A stretch of DNA of 64,000 bases from Chitinophaga filiformis (GTDB lineage Bacteria > Bacteroidota > Bacteroidia > Chitinophagales > Chitinophagaceae): contig NZ_JAKIRP010000001.1 of assembly GCF_021646545.1 (NCBI RefSeq), positions 558,001 through 622,000 of the forward strand, written 5' to 3'. The position numbers were made by a program, and so were the translations under genes. How positions within the stretch are numbered: the stretch's first letter is position 1; each line of letters begins with the position of its first letter. This document shows, one piece after another, positions 29,448 to 39,048 of the stretch. The notes beneath the pieces were generated by a model. It made no database searches, was not told where the DNA came from, and saw only the letters and a program-made list of their open reading frames with translations.

Positions 29448-32027
29448 ATGATAGATCTCTCCTATGACTTTATCATAACATTACAGAATGAGGTATCCCG
29501 AAAGTTTGGCGCAGATACCATCACACCCAGTGATTGCAAGCGTCTTTCTGATCTCATAAGGGAAGAAACCACAAAAGCGGTCAGTGAAACGACCCTTAAA
29601 AGGGTATTTGGCTTTGCTACTACCAAGCATAGTTTTTCTCGTTACACGCTCAACACGCTGGCCCAATACTGTAACTACAAGGACTGGGATGATTTTCAGG
29701 CCCAGCATTATGTTCAGACAGACAATAATGAACTGAATGACAGCAAATGGCTGGAGTTAAAAAACAAGGCCGTTACCATCTCACATTATACCATACTTAC
29801 TTTAAAGAACAGGTCAGGCATACCCTTTGCCCTGACAGTTCCCCGCCCTTCCTGCTTTGCCCATATTGAACGTTTCCTGGAAAGCGACTATGCGGCAACT
29901 GCTCTCATAGCGCCTTCCGGCTGGGGTAAATCGGTTACCCTTGTACATATGGCTGAACATTTCTGGTTCAGTAAAGACGCCAAGTTTAAAAAGGATATCT
30001 GCTGGTTCATTCATGCGCATGCGGCAGGCAGCCTGCTGCTACGTGGCTTCTCATTGGCCACCTGGCTGGATAATCAGCTCAACCTGGGTGCAGGAGAAAA
30101 CTTCAGAGAATATTTTGCCTCCCATTTTGACAAAATAAGAGGAAGGCTAATCTTAATTATAGACGGGTTTGATGAGATCACTATCGCAGGGGATAAGTTA
30201 AAACTGTTGTATACCAAACTGGAAGAGTTCGTATACTCTAACGATCTGTTCCCCTGGGTTAAAGTAATCCTCTCAATACGCAGCAGCACCTGGTCAGATA
30301 TCTTCCAGCACTCCCTCCAGTACCCTGCATTCAGACGATACTGGTACCTGGGACCGGAAATGGATGAAGAGACCAGTATTAACCTCCCCTCCCTTACAGA
30401 ACAGGAAGTAAAATCGGTATTGTATAATCACCGTATTGATCCTGCTACTGTACGTACCTTCAGCGAGGGCTTCCTCCAGAAACTACGCTATCCTTATTAC
30501 CTGCAGCTATTCTGCCAACTGAATACAGGCCCCGGGCAGAATTTTGTCAGTGAACATCTCAGTCTCTTTGAGATGATCTCAAAGTTTGTGCAGACCAAAG
30601 TTTTCAACTCACCGACCAACACCTTTAAGGTCAGGATCATCGAGAAAATGTTATGGCTGCTCGATCTTGGCAAAGCGGGGCAACATACAGATAAAAACCT
30701 GCTACTGAATAAAAATGCAGACCTTTTCCCGGCATATAAGGAGCTACTGGCGGATAATATATTGGTAGAAGAGAATCTCAGCCAGGAAGTAATGTTCATC
30801 GTTAAAGTGCGCTTTGCACATCAGTTCCTGCTGGAATATTTTTCGGCCATGCATTATATCAAACAGGCCAACGATAAGATTGACGACCATATGCTGCAAA
30901 AGATCGCGAGGCAGCTGCCGCCTTCCTCCTACAGGGTTGGCATATTCAAATGGCTGCTGCGATATGCCATCAACAACGATCAGCCGGAAGGAATCCATAA
31001 GATCTTCTACCTGCCGCTGAGCACCATGGAAAAATCCTACCTGCTGGAATATCTTGCCATACATTACCAACCTGAAGGCGAAAAACAGGGCCTGCTGAGT
31101 ACAGTATTCCCTCAGGGGTATTTCCGTAAAAATCCCCTGAGCCGTTTCATTAACGATAACTTCCTGCATTTCGGTAAAAAGCGGGTGCTTAATGCCCTCC
31201 TCGATCTGTCGGAAATGCCTGACGATAAACTGAAGATCCGCAGCATCCTTTTTTCGATGTCATTACTACAACTGGATGCGGAACAGTGCGAAGTGGAGCT
31301 GAGCAATATTAAAAAACTTATTTCCAGGGAAACGATCGATGACGAAGTATGGGTGTCTCCCTACGATCTATACCTCTTCATATACGAATATCTGAAATTC
31401 GGGATCATCAATGAGAGCATAAAAGACAAGATCTATAACTATCCCCGCTACTTAACAGGCAGTACCCGGCATGCCCCCACCGTTGCTCAGGAGATGGTAT
31501 TCAGAATGACCGGCATGGCTTTCTCCCTGCTGAACGATAATACGCACATGCTCAATTATACGAAGCGGATATTTGAATGCTTCCCCGCACTCGTATATCA
31601 ACGAACCAATTCGCTGCGGCTGGCGCTGTTATGCTGGCAGGCACTGGCTTATCTCGGACTCGGCAACCTGGCACTGGCAAATAAAATATGCCAGCATACA
31701 GACAAGGTGATAAAGACCTATTCCTTTGATTTCACCAGCGGAAAACACATGGAAGTGTTACAAAAGATGATCCTGGCAGAAATCTATTTTAAAGAAAAAG
31801 AATTAAACAGGGCTATCCGCATAGCAGAAGCTGCTGTTGAAATTTCCCAGAAGATGGATTTTAAATTATTGCTGCTGGCAGGCTTTAAGCTGCTTAGCAA
31901 AATGTATTCGCAGGTCCGCTTCGACAAACAATATAATCAGGCCCAGCAACAAATGTCGCTTATCAATAAAAGTACCTCCTTTAAACATTTCGAGAAGGTA
32001 CTGATTGCCGCCACTCAAACCAATTAA
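29448..32027 (+). CDS. NACHT-like STAND NTPase with N-terminal helical domain and C-terminal helical repeats
   Basis: From the ATG at 29448 the protein has 859 residues; a TTG at 29397 would add 17 residues of repetitive NQNPFTQNPF type and is less likely. Residues 1-90 form a helical domain (LSDLIREETTKAVSETTLKR, then TLNTLAQYCNYKDWDDFQ) seen in Bacteroidota regulatory proteins. The NTPase has Walker A APSGWGKS at 155-162 (Ala in place of the first Gly) and Walker B LILIIDGFDEI around D239, in NACHT style. The C-terminal half is helical and TPR-like. STAND/NACHT proteins are signal-dependent switches, and some bacterial NACHT proteins defend against phage. Here a regulatory or defence role is open; it is divergent from the adhesin and followed by unrelated membrane genes. 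Confidence 0.78.
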   Translation: MIDLSYDFIITLQNEVSRKFGADTITPSDCKRLSDLIREETTKAVSETTLKRVFGFATTKHSFSRYTLNTLAQYCNYKDWDDFQAQHYVQTDNNELNDSKWLELKNKAVTISHYTILTLKNRSGIPFALTVPRPSCFAHIERFLESDYAATALIAPSGWGKSVTLVHMAEHFWFSKDAKFKKDICWFIHAHAAGSLLLRGFSLATWLDNQLNLGAGENFREYFASHFDKIRGRLILIIDGFDEITIAGDKLKLLYTKLEEFVYSNDLFPWVKVILSIRSSTWSDIFQHSLQYPAFRRYWYLGPEMDEETSINLPSLTEQEVKSVLYNHRIDPATVRTFSEGFLQKLRYPYYLQLFCQLNTGPGQNFVSEHLSLFEMISKFVQTKVFNSPTNTFKVRIIEKMLWLLDLGKAGQHTDKNLLLNKNADLFPAYKELLADNILVEENLSQEVMFIVKVRFAHQFLLEYFSAMHYIKQANDKIDDHMLQKIARQLPPSSYRVGIFKWLLRYAINNDQPEGIHKIFYLPLSTMEKSYLLEYLAIHYQPEGEKQGLLSTVFPQGYFRKNPLSRFINDNFLHFGKKRVLNALLDLSEMPDDKLKIRSILFSMSLLQLDAEQCEVELSNIKKLISRETIDDEVWVSPYDLYLFIYEYLKFGIINESIKDKIYNYPRYLTGSTRHAPTVAQEMVFRMTGMAFSLLNDNTHMLNYTKRIFECFPALVYQRTNSLRLALLCWQALAYLGLGNLALANKICQHTDKVIKTYSFDFTSGKHMEVLQKMILAEIYFKEKELNRAIRIAEAAVEISQKMDFKLLLLAGFKLLSKMYSQVRFDKQYNQAQQQMSLINKSTSFKHFEKVLIAATQTN

Positions 32028-32139
32028 CTACAAATCAGTATCTTACAAAGGCTTCCGGCCATAAAAAGATCGCTTTTTAAAGCTTAAAACCAATTTTTTG
32101 CAATTCATCTGGCATAATTTTGCGTTATTGCATACCATA

Positions 32140-33048
32140 ATGGCCATTGATGAAAGTAAATACACTACATTCCAACAATTTCTGCTCAACCTGCTGAGCC
32201 TGTTGACCATTATACCATTAGCACCTTACCTTAACCGGTATATTCCCCCATTAGTGCTGCAAGGCTGGCATATGGATATGTTTGTGGCTGTGCTGATTGC
32301 CTTCCTGTTCACCCGTTTATTGTTATGGATCTTCAGACCGCTGATCATCCCGGCCTTTGTACTTGTCTGCAGCGTATTGTTTATCAATTATTTCACGGAC
32401 AATTATTCCTTTACCAATGTGCTGAACGACTACAAGGGAATGGTACAGGGTAACTGGGGCGCCAAGAACAACAAACAGTTCGACATTCTCAGCCTTTACC
32501 CCAGACGCGTGGAAACCTATCGGGATAAAACTGTGAGAGGCATACGGGATAAGGTCAATTACAAAGATTCCCTCGTCCGCAACTTCTCCGTAGCTCACTC
32601 TGTCGAAGGGTTTGATGAGTATTTTTCCAAATACGGAAAAGTGTCCCGCTATCTTGCATTGTTCCATTATATAAACAGGCATTTCAAATATGTGCCTGAT
32701 ACGCACCGTGACGAATATTTTGCTACCCCCATGGAAACGATTCAGAATGGTCTGGGAGGTGATTGCGATGATCACTCTATCCTGATGTCCTCCTGTCTGC
32801 AATCTATCGGTGCACGTTGCCGCATTGTACTTATACAGGGCCACGCATATCCCGAACTTTACTGTGGCACTAAAGAGGACTTTGAAATTATGAAACAGGC
32901 AATTGTTACTTTGTTTCCCCGACCTCCCGTGAAGGAGATCCACTACCACGAGATGAAAGGCGAATATTGGATAAACCTTGACTATACGGCCCGTCATCCG
33001 GGTGGCAAGTATATGAATGACAAGGTTTATGCATTGATCGAATTATGA
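32140..33048 (+). CDS. Membrane-anchored transglutaminase-like protein
   Basis: The ATG at 32140 gives 302 residues and is preceded by a TAATTTTG -7-like element at 32115-32122; the longer frame from TTG at 32098 overlaps that element. Three hydrophobic segments lie near the N-terminus (LLSLLTIIPLAPYL, MFVAVLIAFLFTRLLLWIF, IIPAFVLVCSVLFIN). The soluble part has a transglutaminase/cysteine-protease-like triad region: C209 in GGDCDDHSILM, His in IQGHAYPEL, and an Asp near WINLDYTA. The soluble domain is probably periplasmic. The family's substrate is unknown. The CLC channel gene follows after 19 bp, so the two are probably co-transcribed. Confidence 0.8.
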   Translation: MAIDESKYTTFQQFLLNLLSLLTIIPLAPYLNRYIPPLVLQGWHMDMFVAVLIAFLFTRLLLWIFRPLIIPAFVLVCSVLFINYFTDNYSFTNVLNDYKGMVQGNWGAKNNKQFDILSLYPRRVETYRDKTVRGIRDKVNYKDSLVRNFSVAHSVEGFDEYFSKYGKVSRYLALFHYINRHFKYVPDTHRDEYFATPMETIQNGLGGDCDDHSILMSSCLQSIGARCRIVLIQGHAYPELYCGTKEDFEIMKQAIVTLFPRPPVKEIHYHEMKGEYWINLDYTARHPGGKYMNDKVYALIEL

Positions 33049-33067
33049 CACAAAGAAAGCATTAGTA

Positions 33068-34912
33068 ATGAGCCAGTTTAAAACGATAAAGAAGTATCAC
33101 TCTTTCTTCAGGTTTAAGCGTGATTTTGAGCGATACAGTTTAAGAAAGGTCAGGAGCTATGAGATTATTATTCACTGGCTGCACAAGGTATTAAGCAGGG
33201 GTCAGTTCCTTATACTATCTGGTATCCTTGTTGGTCTGGGTGCTGGAATAGCAGGAGTAGTACTGAAAGTACTCGTACACTATATACACTACTTTATCAC
33301 CCACAAAGTACATTTCAGTACACAGGTTATTTTTTATATCGTCTTTCCATTCCTGGGCATCGTGCTGACTACTCTCCTGGTGATCTGGTTTTTCAAAGGC
33401 CAGTCCAGAAAGGGGATTGGGCTCATACTCCATGAAATTGCGCAGAACTCCAGTTTTATTCCGCCGGTAAAAATGTATTCCCAGATCATGCAAAGTGCCA
33501 TCACGGTGGGTTTGGGTGGATCTGCCGGATTGGAGAGCCCAATTGCCGTGACAGGCGCCGCTATTGGCAGTAACTATGCTCGTAATTATAATCTGGGATA
33601 CAAGGAAAGAACACTATTATTGGCGGCCGGCGCTACTTCCGGTATTGCGGCAGCTTTCAATGCACCCATTGCCGGAGTGATGTTTGCCTTTGAAATACTG
33701 CTGACGGGCGTCGTTTTCTCCGACTTCATTCCACTTATATTAGCAGCTGTCTGCGGTAGCTTATTGTCAAAGATCATTCTGCAGGAAGAAGTATTGTTTC
33801 ATTTTGAAACCAGGCAGCCATTCAATTACTATAATGTTCCCTACTATATCGGATTGGGGTTATTATCTGCACTGTATGCGCGCTACTTCATTGTCATATC
33901 GCAGCGTATTGAACATTTCATTAAAGGCCTCAAATGGTCCACTCTGCAGAAAGCCATTCTGGGAGGTGTGATCGTATCCGTATTGTGCGTACTCATGCCT
34001 CCTTTATTCGGAGAAGGATATGCCAGCGTGAAATTACTTGCAGGCGGCTATTCCGATGAGATCATTCAGAATAGCTTTTTCAGGTATATTCCCACACAGA
34101 GCTGGATACTCTTGTTGTTCACCGGTTGCATCTGTCTGCTGAAAGTATTTGCAACGGCCTTCACTATCCACAGCGGTGGTAATGGTGGTAATTTCGCGCC
34201 TTCGCTTTTTGCAGGTGGCTTTCTGGGCTACTTCTTCGCGCTGCTGTGCACTCACCTCGGATTTGACAATGTTCCTTTCACTAACCTGGTGATTGTAGGA
34301 ATGGCCGGTGTCATGAGCGGGGTAATGTATGCGCCGCTGACCGCCATTTTCCTCATTGCTGAATCAAGCTCCGGATACGATCTTTTCATCCCGCTGATGA
34401 TCGTATCTACCACATCATTCCTGCTGGCGAAATGGTTTTCGCCCATTTCTCCGGAATTAAAACATCTGGCAGATACGGGAAAGATTTTCACAAAAGCGCA
34501 CGATAAAAATATCCTGTCCCTCCTGAAACTGGAGGAGCTGGTGGAAAAAGACTTCCAGCGGATATCTGCTGATGAAACACTGAGACAGCTGATCGAACTG
34601 GTAAAGAACGGACATCGTAATGTCATCGGTGTAGAAGGCCCCGACAACCGGCTGGACGGCGTCATCACACTGGATGATATACGGCAGATCATGTTCAACC
34701 CTTCGTTATACGATACTGTGACCATCAGACAATTAATGAAACCTCCACTTGCTGTAATTGATCTCCACGATAATGTAGCGGATGTGATCAACAAATTTGA
34801 CGAAGTACATACCTGGAATCTGCCGGTCACTGATGAGGGCAAACTGGTTGGGTTTGTCTCCAAATCGGGCATACTTAATCAATATAGATTATTATTGCAG
34901 GAGTATTCATGA
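33068..34912 (+). CDS. CLC-family chloride channel/antiporter with CBS pair
   Basis: The 614-residue inner-membrane protein has the CLC fold in residues about 45-450. The gating glutamate is E156 in GSAGLESPI, and another selectivity-filter stretch is GNGGNFAPSLFAGG. Proline-rich AFNAPIAGVMFAFE is typical of the family. Residues about 490-610 form two CBS domains (ETLRQLIELVKNGHRNVIGV and PLAVIDLHDNVADVI), which usually bind adenine nucleotides and regulate the channel. The N-terminal ~40 residues are basic and cytoplasmic. It lies between the transglutaminase-like gene (19 bp) and the kefG-like gene (40 bp), suggesting a role in ion or pH homeostasis. Confidence 0.95.
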   Translation: MSQFKTIKKYHSFFRFKRDFERYSLRKVRSYEIIIHWLHKVLSRGQFLILSGILVGLGAGIAGVVLKVLVHYIHYFITHKVHFSTQVIFYIVFPFLGIVLTTLLVIWFFKGQSRKGIGLILHEIAQNSSFIPPVKMYSQIMQSAITVGLGGSAGLESPIAVTGAAIGSNYARNYNLGYKERTLLLAAGATSGIAAAFNAPIAGVMFAFEILLTGVVFSDFIPLILAAVCGSLLSKIILQEEVLFHFETRQPFNYYNVPYYIGLGLLSALYARYFIVISQRIEHFIKGLKWSTLQKAILGGVIVSVLCVLMPPLFGEGYASVKLLAGGYSDEIIQNSFFRYIPTQSWILLLFTGCICLLKVFATAFTIHSGGNGGNFAPSLFAGGFLGYFFALLCTHLGFDNVPFTNLVIVGMAGVMSGVMYAPLTAIFLIAESSSGYDLFIPLMIVSTTSFLLAKWFSPISPELKHLADTGKIFTKAHDKNILSLLKLEELVEKDFQRISADETLRQLIELVKNGHRNVIGVEGPDNRLDGVITLDDIRQIMFNPSLYDTVTIRQLMKPPLAVIDLHDNVADVINKFDEVHTWNLPVTDEGKLVGFVSKSGILNQYRLLLQEYS

Positions 34913-34952
34913 TCTTCATCCGTCGGATCATGCTTGAAATTTAATCCGGTTT

Positions 34953-35501
34953 ATGGCGAAAATTCTGATCTTATTTGCGCATCCTGCATTTGAAAAATCC
35001 AGGGTGCATTCACAGTTACTGACTGCCATACGTGGCATGCAGGGGGTGACGCTGCATGACCTTTATGAGGTGTATCCCGATTTGAACATTGATGTAAGGC
35101 ATGAGCAATCCTTACTCCTGCAGCACGACATCATATTGTTTCAGCACCCGTTTTACTGGTATAGTGCTCCTGCTATGATCAAACAATGGCAGGACCTTGT
35201 GCTGGAACATGGCTGGGCGTACGGGCGTACGGGTACTGCGTTACGTGGCAAAATGGCGGGCAACGTTATCTCCGCCGGCGCTCAGGAATCGACATACAGC
35301 AAAGAGGGTTGGCATAAATATACCATACACGACTTCCTTTTGCCATTCAGGCAAACGGCGATGTTGTGCAATATGCAGTATCTGGAACCTTTTGTTATTT
35401 ACGGTACACACCGGCTTTCCTACACGGGCATCCTGGAGCAGGCAGTTGCTTATAAGAAGATGCTGGAAGGGCTACGGGACGGACAAGCAAAAATTCAATG
35501 A
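34953..35501 (+). CDS. KefF/KefG-like NAD(P)H oxidoreductase, ancillary to potassium efflux
   Basis: The 182-residue flavodoxin-fold protein begins AKILILFAHPAFEKSRVHSQ and contains HDIILFQHPFYWYSAPAMIKQW, the signature of the KefF/KefG and NQO-like quinone reductase group. Such proteins bind KefB/KefC and are needed for full efflux activity; some also reduce quinones or electrophiles. The next gene, encoding a KefC-like protein, starts 1 nt after this stop codon, so the two are translationally linked. Confidence 0.92.
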   Translation: MAKILILFAHPAFEKSRVHSQLLTAIRGMQGVTLHDLYEVYPDLNIDVRHEQSLLLQHDIILFQHPFYWYSAPAMIKQWQDLVLEHGWAYGRTGTALRGKMAGNVISAGAQESTYSKEGWHKYTIHDFLLPFRQTAMLCNMQYLEPFVIYGTHRLSYTGILEQAVAYKKMLEGLRDGQAKIQ

Positions 35502-35502
35502 C

Positions 35503-37380
35503 ATGGAACATTCATACTTCTTTATAGCAATGATATACCTGGCTGCGGCGGTAATCTTCATCCCGATAGCCAAAAAGCTCGGCTTAGGTTCAGTACTGGG
35601 GTATCTGCTGGCAGGCATCGTAATTGGTCCATCCCTCCTGGGCTTTATAGGACATGAGGGACAGGATATTATGCACTTTGCGGAATTTGGTGTCGTGATG
35701 ATGTTGTTCCTGATCGGTATTGAACTGGAACCTGCATTATTGTGGAATATGCGGGCGCCTATACTGGGGCTTGGCGGATTACAGGTGCTGATCACAGCCG
35801 CTGCAATTGCCGGACTGGCCCTCTTGCTCGGACAGCCTTTGAATGCTTCACTGGCACTGGGTATGACGCTGTCCCTGTCATCAACGGCCATTGTGCTGCA
35901 AAGTCTGAAAGAGAAAGGACAGCTGTCATCAGCGGCAGGCCAAAGTGCCTTTTCAGTACTGCTTTTCCAGGACATCGCCGTCATTCCAATGCTGGCGATC
36001 TTCCCTTTACTGGCTGGTCCTGATTCGAACAGTACAGCCGACCATGCCACCTCACTCAGGGATAACCTGCCCGCCTGGATGCAGACCCTGGTGGTACTCG
36101 GCGCAGTGATAGTGATCATTGTAGCAGGACAATATTTAGTCCGTCCATTACTACGGGTAGTGGCGAGAACACGTGTAAGGGAATTGTTTACCGCTTTCGC
36201 ATTACTACTTGTTGTAGCGATATCCGTACTTATGAGCCTAGTGGGATTAAGCCCGGCATTAGGCGCTTTCCTTGGAGGAGTGGTATTGGCCAACAGCGAA
36301 TACAAGCACGAACTGGAAAGCGATATAGAACCTTTTAAAGGCCTGTTATTGGGCTTGTTCTTTATGGCGGTGGGAGCGTCCATCGACTTCAAACTGGTAC
36401 TCTCTATGCCTTGGGTGATACTCGGCCTGGTGGTATCTTTAATGATGCTCAAGACGATCGTACTGCTGGTACTCGGCCGGGCATTCCGTATCAGCATCGA
36501 GCAAAACCTGCTCTTTGGTATGGCGCTTTCCCAGATAGGAGAATTTGCGTTTGTATTGTTAGCCTTTACCCAACAGAATAATATACTCTCTCCCCGGATG
36601 ACCAGTATCATGACCGCCGTGGTAGCGCTCAGCATGGCACTGACACCATTGCTGTTACTTATATACGAACGTATTATTCAACCTCGGTTCAATCAGACCA
36701 GTACCGAAGGCAACCCCCGTGAGGCAGACGAAATCCAGGAGAAACACCCTATCATCATTGCAGGCTTTGGGCGCTTCGGGAACATTGTAGGGCGTTTCCT
36801 GCGGGTAAACGGTGTAAAGGCAACCATCCTGGACCTGGATTCAGACAGGGTAGATGCATTACATAACCTGGGTGTCAAGGTATATTACGGAGATGCTTCC
36901 CGTCGTGATCTGCTGGCCGCTGCCGGCGCTGCAGATGCGAAGATCATTATTGTTGCCATGGACACCGTGGAACAGACGCTCGATGTGGTGAAGATGGTAC
37001 GTAAACATTTCCCTCACCTGCAAATGCTGGTAAAAGCAGAGCATATTCCTGATACCTATGAGCTGATGGACCTTGGCGTATTACATATCTATCGTGAGAC
37101 GTTGGATACCTCATTGCGCATGGGGGCAGACGCGCTACAGATGCTAGGCATAAGGGCCTATCATGCACATCGTAATATCAGTACATTCAGAAAGCAGGAT
37201 GAAAAAGCTCTAAAAGGCCTGTCTGCCATCAGGAATGACAAAAAGCTCTACATCAATACCGTTAAGCAACGTATTGAAGAACTTGAAAAACTGATGTCCA
37301 ATGAACGGGTAACCAAATGGAATCCTTCGGCGCAGGGATGGGATGAGCAATCACTAATCGACGAGGCCAACCAGGATTAA
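35503..37380 (+). CDS. KefB/KefC-type potassium:proton antiporter with RCK domain
   Basis: The true start is ATG 35503, giving 625 residues; the open frame upstream overlaps the kefG-like gene in another frame. Residues about 1-385 are the CPA2 antiporter domain with ~12 helices (AKKLGLGSVLGYLLAGIVIG, LSLSSTAIVLQSLKEKGQ, LLGLFFMAVGASIDFKL). Residues about 410-540 form a TrkA-N/RCK domain with nucleotide motif IIAGFGRFGNIVGRFL and acidic strand end LDLDSDRVDAL. Such systems export K+ in response to electrophile-glutathione adducts and acidify the cytoplasm. Its stop overlaps the end of a convergent small gene by 4 bp. Confidence 0.95.
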   Translation: MEHSYFFIAMIYLAAAVIFIPIAKKLGLGSVLGYLLAGIVIGPSLLGFIGHEGQDIMHFAEFGVVMMLFLIGIELEPALLWNMRAPILGLGGLQVLITAAAIAGLALLLGQPLNASLALGMTLSLSSTAIVLQSLKEKGQLSSAAGQSAFSVLLFQDIAVIPMLAIFPLLAGPDSNSTADHATSLRDNLPAWMQTLVVLGAVIVIIVAGQYLVRPLLRVVARTRVRELFTAFALLLVVAISVLMSLVGLSPALGAFLGGVVLANSEYKHELESDIEPFKGLLLGLFFMAVGASIDFKLVLSMPWVILGLVVSLMMLKTIVLLVLGRAFRISIEQNLLFGMALSQIGEFAFVLLAFTQQNNILSPRMTSIMTAVVALSMALTPLLLLIYERIIQPRFNQTSTEGNPREADEIQEKHPIIIAGFGRFGNIVGRFLRVNGVKATILDLDSDRVDALHNLGVKVYYGDASRRDLLAAAGAADAKIIIVAMDTVEQTLDVVKMVRKHFPHLQMLVKAEHIPDTYELMDLGVLHIYRETLDTSLRMGADALQMLGIRAYHAHRNISTFRKQDEKALKGLSAIRNDKKLYINTVKQRIEELEKLMSNERVTKWNPSAQGWDEQSLIDEANQD

Positions 37381-37643
37381 GGCTCCTGACCGCTTACAGC
37401 TTCCTGTATCCGGCGGGCAATGTCTTCCAGCAGCTGCGGGTCAACGCTATGCCCGGCATGTACATGTTTATCGCCAATAGCTCGCAGCTGTCCTTCCTCA
37501 TCTTCTTCGAAGGTGATCTCACATTCTTCAACAGTTACTTTGTAACTGATCTTATATTGCTGTATCCATGGGCGTACCTCCAGGATATGAGGCTTCTCCT
37601 TGTACTCAAACTTCAGTATAAATGGTTCGTCCAGACCTTCCAT
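37377..37643 (-). CDS. Small acidic hypothetical protein (88 aa)
   Basis: I do not recognise this family. The protein is soluble, acidic and beta-rich in the first half (FILKFEYKEKPHILEVRPWI, CEITFEEDEEGQLRAI) and helical at the end (PQLLEDIARRIQEAVSGQEP). It overlaps the kefC-like gene's last 4 bp convergently and is preceded by a second small gene, 28 bp upstream, in the same direction. Conserved-looking composition and tight spacing support it as real. Confidence 0.65.
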   Translation of the reverse strand: MEGLDEPFILKFEYKEKPHILEVRPWIQQYKISYKVTVEECEITFEEDEEGQLRAIGDKHVHAGHSVDPQLLEDIARRIQEAVSGQEP

Positions 37644-37671
37644 AGTTCACTAATTAGCATGCAAAGATATT

Positions 37672-37893
37672 CTATTCAAAGCTCTTATTCCGGATACGCA
37701 TTTTTTCCTCTCTCGATAATTCGTGAATGAATAACAAAGAGAGAGAAGCGGCGGCACTGATGATCAGTATATATCCGATAAAGCCGAGTGTGTGAAATAA
37801 CCGGAACAGCGTCCAGTCGTTGATAATAGCGTACTGTGCTAAAACAGCCAGCACTGTTCCTAAAAGCCCAAAGGCAAATGCAATTCTCTTCAT
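37672..37893 (-). CDS. Small membrane protein (73 aa)
   Basis: Two hydrophobic segments (AFAFGLLGTVLAVLAQYAII and TLGFIGYILIISAAASLSLL) are joined by a short NDWTLFRLFH loop and followed by a charged tail (HELSREEKMRIRNKSFE). No family is recognised. It probably sits in the inner membrane and is co-transcribed with the 88-aa gene downstream. Confidence 0.6.
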   Translation of the reverse strand: MKRIAFAFGLLGTVLAVLAQYAIINDWTLFRLFHTLGFIGYILIISAAASLSLLFIHELSREEKMRIRNKSFE

Positions 37894-38664
37894 AAAGGGT
37901 ACGTTTTGGGATCCGTTATTCTTCTCGAATTAATTGATCTTTTTGTCCGTTTTTTCGTTGGTTAAGTCCTAGTGTTTAGGGGGCAAACAAAATGCCATGG
38001 CATCCGTAGCGCAAAGTTAATATCAACTTGATTTCTCACGTAGATAGTTTTCCACATTTAATGGAAACTATGAAAATGTGAATAACTGCACACCTAAAGT
38101 ATCAACAATATTCTGTATTGAAATAGGATGTATCATATTGATAATTCTTACATAAACGCATCATTTATAAACTTTTTTACCATAATTTTATCATACTTTA
38201 TTAATACAACACTGCTGAATTCAGCCACAGGCATAGGAATTAACTGCTATATGTTGTGAATAACTACCAAAACGATCATCGAACAATTTTCCAGTTTTAA
38301 CGATTATTAAGTGCTTACCGGTCATCTATTCAATGGCTTGTACCGGTATGGATTAATTTGAGGGAATATAGTACCCATCGGCTTTTCCAGGCCGGGGGTT
38401 TTCTTTTGACTCTTCCACCGGGATCGCCAACCGGCAAACACAACGCTCCAACGAAGCGGGGAAAATACTTGTCCTTTTAACGCTCATACCCATTTATACT
38501 CGTTTGCTGTTCCAAACTCCACCCATGCGTCTGGTATACTTCCGGTGTGCGTCTTGTACACTTCTCGTATAAGCCCGGTATAACGCGTATATAAGGGGCT
38601 ATCTTAGTATTCGATTCTATTCGCTTCGCTTGAGATTCGTTCGCCTGAGATTCGGTTAAGATAT

Positions 38665-38762
38665 GGTAGAGATATAGTTGAGATCCGCTTATCCTATCTT
38701 AACCTTCCCTATAAAAGGGGAGGATTAAGGGAGACTAAGTGAATCTCAACTATATCTCTACC
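38665..38762. repeat. 98-bp inverted-repeat element
   Basis: Outer arms are a perfect 20-bp inverted repeat (38665-38684 and 38743-38762, starting GGTAGAGATATAGTTGAG). Inner sequence continues to pair with mismatches, so almost the whole element can fold back. It resembles a small terminal-inverted-repeat element or a structured RNA. No flanking target duplication is obvious. Confidence 0.65.
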
Positions 38763-38793
38763 GACTCTTTACTGTATCTCCACCAAAGTAATG

Positions 38794-38811
38794 TCTGCCA
38801 TTAATGGCAGA
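38794..38811. repeat. 18-bp perfect palindrome
   Basis: TCTGCCATTAATGGCAGA is a perfect dyad lying in the structured non-coding region. Confidence 0.6.
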
Positions 38812-38884
38812 TCAGCATCATCTATTGGAAGCCAGCCAACAGCGTCCCATAAAGCGGCACCTTATATTTATCATTGGACCCGCG

Positions 38885-39048
38885 GAAGTAGCAGCGGTTT
38901 CAGATGGGAATGGCGGGCCTTCGGCTCTCTGGGCTACGACTGACGCAGCTAAATCAATATTCCAAAGCCCATCCGATTGACAAAGCTAGACATCCTTCCG
39001 CCGCCAGAGAGGCGCCGACCGCCATCCCATACTGAAACCGGGCTACTT
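38885..39048. repeat. 164-bp imperfect inverted repeat
   Basis: The first ~48 bases (AAGTAGC, CGGTTTCAG, ATGGGA, TGGCGG in order) recur as the reverse complement in the last ~48 bases with a few differences. The central ~70 bp are unpaired. The GC content of the arms is higher than that of the surroundings. It may be a decayed mobile element, REP-like unit or structured RNA. Confidence 0.6.
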
